Assembly (NCBI RefSeq): GCF_028021195.1
Contig: NZ_CP115668.1
Coordinates: 186,001 to 250,000 of the forward strand
DNA: 64,000 nt
From: Cutibacterium equinum
GTDB taxonomy: Bacteria > Actinomycetota > Actinomycetes > Propionibacteriales > Propionibacteriaceae
Direction of reading: 5' to 3'
In this document: one piece after another, positions 18,323 to 26,200 of the stretch
Position numbering within the stretch: position 1 is the stretch's first letter
How the letters are laid out: each line of letters opens with the position of its first letter
Program-made: the position numbers and the translations under genes
Notes under the pieces: model-generated
What the model was told of the DNA's origin: nothing
Database searches by the model: none
What the model saw: the letters and a program-made list of their open reading frames with translations, nothing else

Positions 18323-19285
18323 TCAAGTGAGGTGTTCAGAGGCCCACAACCAGGCTCGCAGCCGGCTCGCCCTCTCACGCTGGAACTGGCGCAATTGCGG
18401 CATTCCGGCAGGGTCAGGCTTGCGGGATTCGAACTCTGAAATCCCCAGGACGGCAACGAGGAGGTCGACGATGGGTTCAGTGGCCGGTTCGCCATGAGTG
18501 GACGGGGAGAACTCAGCCGCGACGCGCTTCACGAGGTCGTCGGCTCGATTCCATCGCGGTGCGTCGAGTGGGTCAGTGTGAATGATGTCGATGATGAGTC
18601 CTGCGGCATCGACCCATGTCGGTCCGACCACGGCGTGGGACCAGTCGACGAGGAAAGCCGCTTCGTTGCACAGCAGGACGTTGTCGGAACGGACGGAGCC
18701 ATGAACGATGGTGTCGCCAGATGCGTGATAGGAGAGCCTTTCGACTCGTCCGGCAAGGTCTGGCATCCGCTCTGTGATCCACGGATCAAGATCAGCCGGA
18801 GGGGTGTCCGTGAAGGTGTCCCACACCGACAAGTAGTTCTGGATCCGTGCGGAGAACGGCTCCCACTGCTCATGGAAACCAGCTGTCGACTCGGCCAGAC
18901 GAGACAGGGCGGCCAATGTAGTGGTGATGTCCTCGTCGGACCAGGGCAGCTCAGGATGAGTTCCTTGGATGTCAGAGGTCACGATGCCCGCCCAACCGTC
19001 AACATCGATGGTGCCCAATAGCTGCGGAGCAGGGGCAGCTTCGGGCAGGAAGGACATTACGGTGGCCTCGCGACGATTGAGGTCGGGGATGTTGTTGTTG
19101 ATGCTGGGGTGACTGACCTTGACGAAGGCGTGGGTGCCGTCAGCGGTGACGACGCGAGAAGCCAGACCCGGGGTGGTGCCGTGTGTCTGGACGGCGTCGA
19201 CGGAGACTGGGGACCCTAATATTTCAGCGACTCTGTGGTGAACCGAATCGGGCAGTTCATCCCAACGAACTCGTGACGGTTTCAT
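18323..19285 (-). CDS. Aminoglycoside-phosphotransferase-fold kinase homologue lacking the catalytic Asp
   Basis: A 320-residue APH/choline-kinase fold protein. The nucleotide-binding half has ASRVVTADGTHAFVKVS with the ATP-contacting Lys. The catalytic loop reads VHGSVRSDNVLL where family members have HGDxRxDN, so Ser replaces the general-base Asp. The metal-binding Asp is present in FLVDWSHAVVGPTWVD. ATG at 19285 has GAGGAGG six bases upstream. It lies directly upstream of treY/treZ. A maltokinase-like or sugar kinase role would fit the context, but the missing Asp makes activity doubtful; it may be a pseudokinase. Confidence 0.75.
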   Translation of the reverse strand: MKPSRVRWDELPDSVHHRVAEILGSPVSVDAVQTHGTTPGLASRVVTADGTHAFVKVSHPSINNNIPDLNRREATVMSFLPEAAPAPQLLGTIDVDGWAGIVTSDIQGTHPELPWSDEDITTTLAALSRLAESTAGFHEQWEPFSARIQNYLSVWDTFTDTPPADLDPWITERMPDLAGRVERLSYHASGDTIVHGSVRSDNVLLCNEAAFLVDWSHAVVGPTWVDAAGLIIDIIHTDPLDAPRWNRADDLVKRVAAEFSPSTHGEPATEPIVDLLVAVLGISEFESRKPDPAGMPQLRQFQRERASRLRAWLWASEHLT

Positions 19286-19472
19286 GGACGCCTCCTCGTG
19301 GCCTTGATCACAATTTTAGGTCACGGCGGCGTCACAATGCGGTGGCAATCACGGTGAGGAACGAGGTTTGTGCCACTCGTGGTGGCAGGTCAGCCGCGGC
19401 GACGCCGAATGAGCAGGTGCAGGGTGTGGCTGGTGGGTGGGGATGATCGCGGTGGTGTGGGTGGGTTGTGGG

Positions 19473-20144
19473 TTAGTGTGTTTGGGCTTGTGTGGGGGGT
19501 TGGATGAGGGTGTTGAGGTGGGCCAGGGCGTCGGGGTGTGTGGCGTAGTAGGTGGTGTGGTTGTCGTAGATGGTGGTCGCGAAGATGTTGCGCCAGTGTT
19601 GGGCCCAGTCGGGCCAGTCGGGGTGGTCGGGTGAGCCTTCGGGTAGGTCGATGGGTCGGGTGTGCAGTGTGGTGAGGAGGTGGAGTAGTGCCCGGTCGAT
19701 GTCGTGGGCCATGTGGTTGATGCGTACGTGGTGTCCTGAGGTGTCGGTGATGAGGTAGCAGTTGGGTGTGATGTCCAGTTTGGTGATGTGGTGGGCGTCG
19801 ATGGTGCGGCGGAGAGGGCCGATGCGGACGCCGATGGTGTCGTTGTCGATGTGGGTTCGATATAGCAGGCGGTAGAAGATCATGATGTAGCCGGGCAGGG
19901 TGACGGATAGTTGGCAGCAGATTGTGAGGATGGGATGGCTGATGGGTTTGGTAACGAAGTGCCATAAGAAGGGGGTGGTGATGATGGCGATGATGAGTCC
20001 CCATTTCAGCCATTTTCGTGAGGGGCGCAGGTGTTGGGGGCTGGCGGGGTCTTGAGCTGAGGTGTCATCAGGGGTGGGAGTGCCAGGCTGGCCCCAGGAT
20101 TGCGAGGCCCATGGGTGGGAGAAGGTGAGGGGTTCGGCGGTCAT
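19473..20144 (-). CDS. Small membrane protein, candidate Rhs immunity protein, family B (copy A)
   Basis: A 223-residue protein. A soluble N-terminus (about 45 residues) is followed by two hydrophobic helices (LIIAIITTPFLWHFV and a second around ILTICCQLSVTLPGYIMIFY). A C-terminal domain with RIGPLRRTIDAHHITKLDI resembles bacterial pleckstrin-homology-like modules. The tail WAQHWRNIF...THPDALAHLNTLI is shared with the neighbouring family A proteins, so the two families are related. The predicted protein matches that at 29587-30258. Candidate immunity is inferred from position next to an Rhs toxin and from array-like duplication; no biochemical function is known. Confidence 0.72.
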   Translation of the reverse strand: MTAEPLTFSHPWASQSWGQPGTPTPDDTSAQDPASPQHLRPSRKWLKWGLIIAIITTPFLWHFVTKPISHPILTICCQLSVTLPGYIMIFYRLLYRTHIDNDTIGVRIGPLRRTIDAHHITKLDITPNCYLITDTSGHHVRINHMAHDIDRALLHLLTTLHTRPIDLPEGSPDHPDWPDWAQHWRNIFATTIYDNHTTYYATHPDALAHLNTLIQPPTQAQTH

Positions 20145-20192
20145 AGTGATCTTTTCTATGCAAGGCGGAGAGCCTGCTGTGTGACGAATCTG

Positions 20193-20885
20193 TTAATTAT
20201 CGTAGTGGTCGGGTGGGCTGATGAGGGTGTTGAGGTGTGCGAGGTGTTGGGGGTGGGTGTCGTAGAAGTCGTAGTGGTCGAGCCATAGGTCGCCGGAGAG
20301 CATGTTGCGCCAGTGTTGGGCTTGTTGTTCCCAGTTGGGGTCGGTGGTGTCAGCTCCGTTGAGGCGGAATTTGTGGTGGTGGAGTTCTTCGAGGAGGCGT
20401 ATGTAGAGTGGGGCGTAATCGTATTTGTGGTAGTAGATTTTGATTTTGGTTTTTCCGGCCCAGATATCGTATCGATCCATGTTGAAGTTGAGTCGGGTGA
20501 TGTCGGCGAATCGGATTTCGCGGTAGAAGGGGCCGAATCGGGCCCAGACTTTGTCGTGGTCGACGCCGTATCGGCGGAATGTGGCGTCGCCGAGAATCCA
20601 GAAGACTACCCCGAGGAAAAACGCAATCACGATCCACCCGTACACGATGTTGTTGATACCCTCGGAGGGGTCGGTGTCGAGGGCCATTGGCAGTCCGGTC
20701 CCTGTCGCCAGAGCTCCGATGGGTAGGAATATTGGTATCATGCCTCTGGCTTGGGATAGTACGCGTGGCTCGTAGGGATTTGATCCCATGACGCGTAGGG
20801 CTTCTTGGACTCGTTCTGAGCCTTCAAGCAGTTTTATGGGCGGCTTGTCCATATCTGCGGATAGGTAGCGTGGTTCGATACTCAT
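20193..20885 (-). CDS. Small membrane protein, candidate Rhs immunity protein, family A (copy A3)
   Basis: A 230-residue protein starting MSIEPRYLSADMDKPPIKLL. Two hydrophobic helices (residues about 48-65 and 80-100) precede a PH-like domain: YGVDHDKVWARFGPFYREIR, DITRLNF and DIWAGKTKIKIYY. The C-terminus ends with WRNMLSGDLWLDHYDFYD then THPQHLAHLNTLI. Start ATG at 20885 has CGGAG about eight bases upstream; an in-frame ATG at 20945 overlaps the upstream stop. It differs from the plus-strand copy at 28846 mainly in the first membrane segment (PIGALATGTGLPM here). It is the third of three tandem paralogues on the minus strand. Confidence 0.75.
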   Translation of the reverse strand: MSIEPRYLSADMDKPPIKLLEGSERVQEALRVMGSNPYEPRVLSQARGMIPIFLPIGALATGTGLPMALDTDPSEGINNIVYGWIVIAFFLGVVFWILGDATFRRYGVDHDKVWARFGPFYREIRFADITRLNFNMDRYDIWAGKTKIKIYYHKYDYAPLYIRLLEELHHHKFRLNGADTTDPNWEQQAQHWRNMLSGDLWLDHYDFYDTHPQHLAHLNTLISPPDHYDN

Positions 20886-20941
20886 GTCATCGACTCCGGG
20901 GGTGTCGGTGGCAGGCTGGTGGTGGCCGCGTTTCTGCGGTT

Positions 20942-21658
20942 TCATGCTGGTTGGCCTGGTTGTTCGTCGTCGTAGTGGTCGGGTGGGCTGATGAGGGTGT
21001 TGAGGTGTGCGAGGTGTTGGGGGTGGGTGTCGTAGAAGTCGCGGTGGTCGAGCCATAGGTCGCCGGAGAGGAAGTTGCGCCAGTGTTGGGCTTGTTGTTC
21101 CCAGTTGGGGTCGGTGATGTCAGCTCCGTTGAGGCGGAATTTGTGGTGGTGGAGTTCTTCGAGGAGGCGTATGTAGAGTGGGGCGTAATCGTATTTGTGG
21201 TAGTAGATTTTGATTTTGGTTTTTCCGGCCCAGATATCGTATCGATCCGTGCTGAAGTTGAAGCAGGTGATGTCGGCGAATCGGATTTCGCGGTAGAAGG
21301 GGCCGAATCGGGCCCACACTTTGTCATGATCGACGCCGTATCGGCGGAATGTGGCGTCGCCGAGAATCCAGAAGACTACCCCGAGGAAAAACGCGACCCC
21401 GATCCACCCGTACACGATGTTGTTGATACCCTCGGAGGGGTCGGTGTCGAGGGCCATTGACGGCTCTGCCCAAGTGAGCCCCGCTGCAAAGGGTAGGAAT
21501 ATTGGTATCATGCCTCTGGCTTGGGATAGTACGCGTGGCTCGTAGGGATTTGATCCCATGACGCGTAGGGCTTCTTGGACTCGTTCTGAGCCTTCAACCA
21601 GCACTCTTATGGGCGGGTTGTCCATGTCTGCGGATAGGTAGCGTGGTTCGATACTCAT
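20942..21658 (-). CDS. Small membrane protein, candidate Rhs immunity protein, family A (copy A2)
   Basis: A 238-residue paralogue of the gene at 20193. Its N-terminus reads DMDNPPIRVLVEGSE and its first membrane segment PFAAGLTWAEPS, the latter matching the plus-strand copy at 28846. The PH-like core has ITCFNFSTDRYDIWAG. It ends with an extra DDEQPGQPA tail shared with the copy at 21715. Start ATG at 21658 is preceded by CGGAG; ATG at 21718 overlapping the previous stop would add 20 residues and couple translation. Near-identical DNA with its neighbours indicates recent duplication. Confidence 0.75.
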   Translation of the reverse strand: MSIEPRYLSADMDNPPIRVLVEGSERVQEALRVMGSNPYEPRVLSQARGMIPIFLPFAAGLTWAEPSMALDTDPSEGINNIVYGWIGVAFFLGVVFWILGDATFRRYGVDHDKVWARFGPFYREIRFADITCFNFSTDRYDIWAGKTKIKIYYHKYDYAPLYIRLLEELHHHKFRLNGADITDPNWEQQAQHWRNFLSGDLWLDHRDFYDTHPQHLAHLNTLISPPDHYDDEQPGQPA

Positions 21659-21714
21659 GTCATCGACTCCGGGGGTGTCGGTGGCAGGCTGGTGGTGGCC
21701 GCGTTTCTGCGGTT

Positions 21715-22443
21715 TCATGCTGGTTGGCCTGGTTGTTCGTCGTCGTAGTGGTCGGGTGGGCCGATGAGGGCGTTGAGGTGTGCGAGGTGTTGGGGGTGGG
21801 TGTCGTAGAAGTCGCGGTGGTCGAGCCATACGTCGGCGGAGAGGAAGTTGCGCCAGGTTTGGGCTTCTTTTTCCCAGTTGGGGTCGGTGATGTCGGCTTC
21901 GGGGAGGTGGATTTTGCGGTGGTGGAGTTCCTCGAGGAGGCGTATGTAAAAAAGGGCGTAATCGAATCGGTCGTATCCGATATTAATTTTGGTTTTCCCG
22001 GCCCAGATATTGTAGTGCTCTATGCCGGTACTGAGTCGTGTGATGTCGGCGAATCGGATTTCGCGGTAGAAGGGGCCGAATCGGGCCCACACTTTGTCAT
22101 GATCGACGCCCGGGCGCAGCCAGAGGCCTTGGGATAGGGGTATGTATGTTGAGGCGAGGGCCCCAAGGATAACGACCCATCCGGATAGGCCGTCTCTAAA
22201 GCCGTCGCTGTTGTCAAGTATTATCGGGATTCCGCACGATGTCATCAGAGCCGCCAGGGGTAGCCATACGGGGAGCATGAGATAGGCCAGGGAGAAGGCT
22301 CGGGGGTGGTGTGGATCGCGGCTCATGCGTCGTTCCATGCGGGCGATGCCGTAGACGCCTTTTTCGTTGTATTGCCGGGGCGGGTCGTCCATGTCCGCTG
22401 CGAGGTAGCGGGGTTCTGCAAGGTAGACGAGTTCAGTGCTCAT
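21715..22443 (-). CDS. Small membrane protein, candidate Rhs immunity protein, family A (copy A1, diverged)
   Basis: A 242-residue paralogue, the most diverged of the set in its N-terminal half (MSTELVYLAEPRYLAADMDD, GIARMERRMSRDPHHPRAFS) and membrane helices. The VDHDKVWARFGPFYREIRF block and the THPQHLAHLN tail are the same as in the others. The C-terminus ends DDEQPGQPA. Start ATG at 22443 has GAGG nine bases upstream. It lies directly downstream of an orphan Rhs C-terminal tip on the same strand, the arrangement expected of a silent toxin-immunity cassette. The diverged N-terminus may match a different toxin specificity (inference). Confidence 0.74.
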   Translation of the reverse strand: MSTELVYLAEPRYLAADMDDPPRQYNEKGVYGIARMERRMSRDPHHPRAFSLAYLMLPVWLPLAALMTSCGIPIILDNSDGFRDGLSGWVVILGALASTYIPLSQGLWLRPGVDHDKVWARFGPFYREIRFADITRLSTGIEHYNIWAGKTKINIGYDRFDYALFYIRLLEELHHRKIHLPEADITDPNWEKEAQTWRNFLSADVWLDHRDFYDTHPQHLAHLNALIGPPDHYDDEQPGQPA

Positions 22444-22444
22444 A

Positions 22445-22588
22445 TCATCGGCCTCTGTGGTGTAGGTGGGGGGCGGTCCAGTTCTCGACGTGCACTCCGG
22501 GGAATCCGGCATGGATGGATTCCCCGGTTGTGTCGGCGCCATTCTGGACGATGTTGTCGGGGGTGAACTTGTTCTCGCGCTCGGCTGA
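22445..22588 (-). pseudogene. Orphan C-terminal tip fragment of an Rhs-type protein
   Basis: Following a TAA at 22589-22591, a 47-codon frame reads SAERENKFTPDNIVQNGADT and then ESIHAGFPGVHVENWTAP before a stop at 22445. The intact Rhs protein ends with KSIHTGFPDAHVENWTTH in the same position relative to its downstream immunity gene. The fragment therefore is the detached end of another Rhs tip, still placed upstream of an immunity-type gene. A second stretch in another frame just upstream (ENTYNEFARDLVAQPVGSSA) may be more of the same tip, broken by a frameshift. Confidence 0.68.
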
Positions 22589-22625
22589 TTAGCAACCGGA
22601 TCAGAAATATATTCTGCACTGGAGC

Positions 22626-22826
22626 CTACTGGTTGCGCCACAAGGTCTCTAGCGAATTCATTATAAGTGTTTTCCGGCACGGCTCGCCAGGTATCATGAC
22701 GCCAGTCGGCGCGGAATACGAAGCAGGGCTGGCCAACACCGGATCGGGTGCAGCTACCGTCATAGCAGTGCAACTGCAAGCAGCGAAAACGGCTGCGCCT
22801 CGGCGCCAGCGGTGAAATCGTCGCAT
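22626..22826 (-). CDS. Small exported-peptide ORF with a strong ribosome binding site
   Basis: A 66-residue ORF preceded by AAGGAGG eight bases before the ATG. The N-terminus looks like a secretion signal: MRRFHRWRRG (basic), a hydrophobic stretch AAVFAACSCTAMTVAA, then VLASPAS as a plausible cleavage site. The remaining 35 residues have no recognisable family. Its 3' half overlaps, in another frame, a sequence that may belong to the orphan Rhs tip, so the mature part may be a truncation created by recombination. Real or relic is uncertain. Confidence 0.45.
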   Translation of the reverse strand: MRRFHRWRRGAAVFAACSCTAMTVAAPDPVLASPASYSAPTGVMIPGEPCRKTLIMNSLETLWRNQ

Positions 22827-22974
22827 GGTCGTGTCCTCCTTGGGTCACCCAACTTTTCAGATGCACCCGTGGTGTCCTTGACCCTGTTGGGGTGTAGGTT
22901 ACATGCCAGATTCTAGTGGACGATCGACGTCAGCTGGGTCGGATGTGTGCCACGTTCTTGTAGGAGTGTGTTGA

Positions 22975-23079
22975 ATGTCTCGGGTGTTGTCTACTGATGA
23001 GGCTAAGGATGCTATTCGCCAGATTCAGTCGGTTGTTAATGGTGGGTTGACGGATCAGATTCAAGGGTTGGATAACTAG
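22975..23079 (+). pseudogene. WXG100-like protein stump upstream of the Rhs gene
   Basis: ATG at 22975 has AGGAG eight bases upstream and encodes 34 residues (MSRVLSTDEAKDAIRQIQS, ending GLDN) before TAG at 23077. The start resembles actinobacterial WXG100/ESAT-6-like helices. Past the TAG the frame continues GQRLSAPS and, a little later, PWDRGVAF, an order matching the WDG turn of these proteins. A nonsense codon and at least one rearrangement have destroyed the second helix. Intact WXG100 proteins are co-secreted by type VII systems with LXG/Rhs-type toxins, which fits the neighbour downstream. Confidence 0.55.
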
Positions 23080-23276
23080 GGTCAGCGGTTGTCGGCTCCG
23101 TCGTACCACCATGGAGGTGTCGTGTTTCCCTGGGATCGCGGTGTGGCTTTCGTGTGATCACGATGTCATCTGAGAGCAGCCGCTAAGGTTTTTCGGTGCG
23201 GTTAGGTCGCCCGTGCTGGCTGCCCCTTGGGGTGTGGGGTTATTCATCGGTGTTGTGTCTGTAGTGTGAGGTCTGC

Positions 23277-26200
23277 GTGTCTGATACGAGTGGTTTGGGT
23301 GATTACCAGCACCCTGTCACTTTCGATTTTGGGGTGGCGAGCGAGTTTGCATCTAAGCTCCGGGTAGCTGCGAGCCGGGTGACCGTTTTTGATGGTGAAC
23401 GTGGTCATGCTGAGTCCATGGCGTCGACCGAGTTCCGTGGGTTCTTCTCTCAACTGTTTCGACGAAATATGCAGGTGTGCTCGGCGGATGCGGCTGAGTT
23501 CAGGGAGATATTCAGTCAGACCGCCACGGAGGTGGACTACCTGGCGCAGGAGGCTCGTAAGGAGAACGAGCGGCGTCGGCAAGCGCGTGAGTATATGGCA
23601 GCCCGCGCCAACGAAAACTGGGTGGAGAAAAAGGTGCATCAGCTGTTTGGGTATGAAGAAACTGCGTTTGTACCTCAGCCGAACCCACCTGTTTCTCGGT
23701 GGGTGAACCCGCCTCAGGCTGGCCAGCGTCAGACTGATCAGGGTCTGCGTGGCCCCTCGGGGGGTGTCTCGAGTGCGGTTCCGGCTCATTTGACGAGCGC
23801 GGCGCGTGTCATTTATGGAGCGAATCGGGAGTTGATGCCTGCATCAGCGTTGGCGACTCTGTATGAGCAGTTTCGTGCGAGTTGCGAGTATGGATCGTTG
23901 GATGTGGGGGGCTTGTTCGCCCAGTATCAGTACTGGATAAACCTCAATGATGCTGATGTCGCGTGGCTGGAGGCGGTGGGACGAGCGTTCGCCGCTGCAG
24001 GAGGGTCGGGGGCCGTTAAGCTTGCTGACGTAGCTTTGGAAGCTGGGTTAAGGGCAGCTGGTGTCAGTGCGGTTCGGGCGGATATTCAGGTTTCCTCGCC
24101 AACCTTGAGTGGGATTGATCCTGCCACGGGGTACATCGAAGACCCAGTGAACTCGGCAACCGGAAACTTCGTCCTTCCTGAAACGGATCTGGCGTATGGC
24201 GGGCTGAGTCAGCGACTCATGGTGTCTCGAATGTACAACTCGACACTGGCGGCCGGCTATGATGACGCCAGTAGGTGTGGTGTGTTGGGGCCCGGCTGGT
24301 CGACGATCTTGGATCAGCGTTTGGTCGTCGATGATGACGAGGCACGGTGGGTGCGTGATGATGGCCGCGAGATCGTGTTTCCTTTGGCTCGTGGTAGGTC
24401 TGAGGGCCATGCCGATGAGAAGGGGCCATGGCGGGCAGTTCAGGACAATGTGTGGCTGTGGCGCGGCGACGCGGCTGATGCGGCTGTGGCTCAACCTGCG
24501 GGTGTGGTTGGGCCGGTGTGGATTATCGGAGACAATGGCGGTGATCGGTGTGTCTTCACCATTGATGGCGCCTGGGTGGGGGCAGATTCTGGTGCCGGTG
24601 ATGGTGTGTGGGTGGAACGCCATGAGGATGCCGCTGTTGCTCTGCATTGCGAGTGGGGCCGGTCGATAAACCTGTTCTACGAACAGGGGCGTCTGGTCAA
24701 GGCTACGGCCAGTGACGGCCGCAGCGTGGACTACACCTATGACAATCATGGCCGGCTAGTAGAAGTGAATCGCCCCGACGGGATCTGCTGCTACCGGTGG
24801 GATGGCTGGCTACTCACCCAGGTCATCGACACATCTGGTGTGGCTCAATGTGTCAACACCTTCGATGACTTGGGGCGGATCTGTACCCAACAGGATGCCA
24901 CCGGACACTTGACCCGGTTTACGTATCTTCCCGGTGGGGTGACAGTTGCCGATGACGGGCAGGGTCATCATTGCAATACCTGGATCAGTGACGAGCGTGG
25001 CCGTACGGTTGGGATCATTGATGCCGACGGGCAGCGTACCTCCATGCTGTATGACCGATACGGCAACCTTGTGAGCGTAACGGATCGGGCCGGCAAAGTG
25101 ATCCGTCACGCCTACGATGATCGGGGCCACCGCATCGGCACCACCCTGCCTACTGGCGGGACTATCGATTACAGTTGGGACGATGCTGACCGGCTAACCG
25201 CGATCTCGACCGGCGGGCAGTTGCGCGTGCGTCTCGACTACGACGGTAGCCAGCCCACACCGGTGCGCCTCGCCGACGCCCACGGCACCATGATGACGAT
25301 GACCTGGCACCATGGCCTGCTGAAAAGACTCGTCGATGCTACAGGCGTTAGCATCGGTATGGACTATGACAAGTATGGCCAGCTTACGGCCATGACAGAC
25401 GGGGTCGGCGCCACCTGGCAGATCGGCCACGACCAGGCCGGATACGTCACCGAGATAGTCACTCCGCTGGGAAACCGCACTCAGATGTCCTATGACCAGG
25501 CTGGCCACATGACCGAGCGCATTGACCCTGATGGGGCCTGCTGGTCCTACGCCTATGATGACGCCGGGTACTTGGAAACAGCCACAGCTCCCGATGGCGG
25601 GCGCACCTGCTACACGTGGGGCCCTGCCGGCCAGATCACCACGATCACTGATCCCACTGGTGCCACAACCGCCCTGTCGTATGACGAGGTCGGAGACCTG
25701 ACTGGGATCGGGCTGCCAGATGGGGCCGGATGGGCATTCCTTCGCGACACGATGGCGAGGATATGCGGGGTGACCGATCCTGCCGGGGGTACGTGGCGCG
25801 CTTCCTACACAGTCACCGGTCAGCTCGCCTCGCTCACCGACCCGACCGGGGCAAGTTTACGCGCCACCACCACCGGCCACCACACCCAGATCACCAACGG
25901 GGCAGGACGGATTATCGCCGCAACTCACGTCGACGACTACGGGCGTGTCATCTCTGCCACTGATGTATTCGGCTCCACTAGCCGCATCGACTACAACGCT
26001 GGCGGTCTTCCCGCGGTGTTCACTGACCCTCTCGGAGCAGACACCCGATTCGGCTACGACCGGGTCGGGCACCTCACAGATATCACCAGCCCCACCGGGC
26101 TGGAAGAGCACTATTCTTATGACGAAGCGGGACGCCTGGCCAGCACCACTGATCCAACCGGCGCACGCACCTGCTACCACTACGACGCTGATTCCCGCCT

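Larger units (their letters stand above)
19454..20910 (-). repeat. Long inverted repeat arm A (about 1457 bp) of the Rhs island
   Basis: This segment reappears in reverse orientation at 28821-30277 with the same length and only scattered differences. It carries two small membrane-protein genes and the identical 48-base spacer between them. Confidence 0.88.

Noticed and set aside
19390-20013. Open frames rich in His/Pro/Arg opposite and in shifted frames of the immunity-type genes
   Set aside because: Low-complexity shadows of GC-skewed genes; the called frames have membrane helices and conserved tails shared between paralogues.
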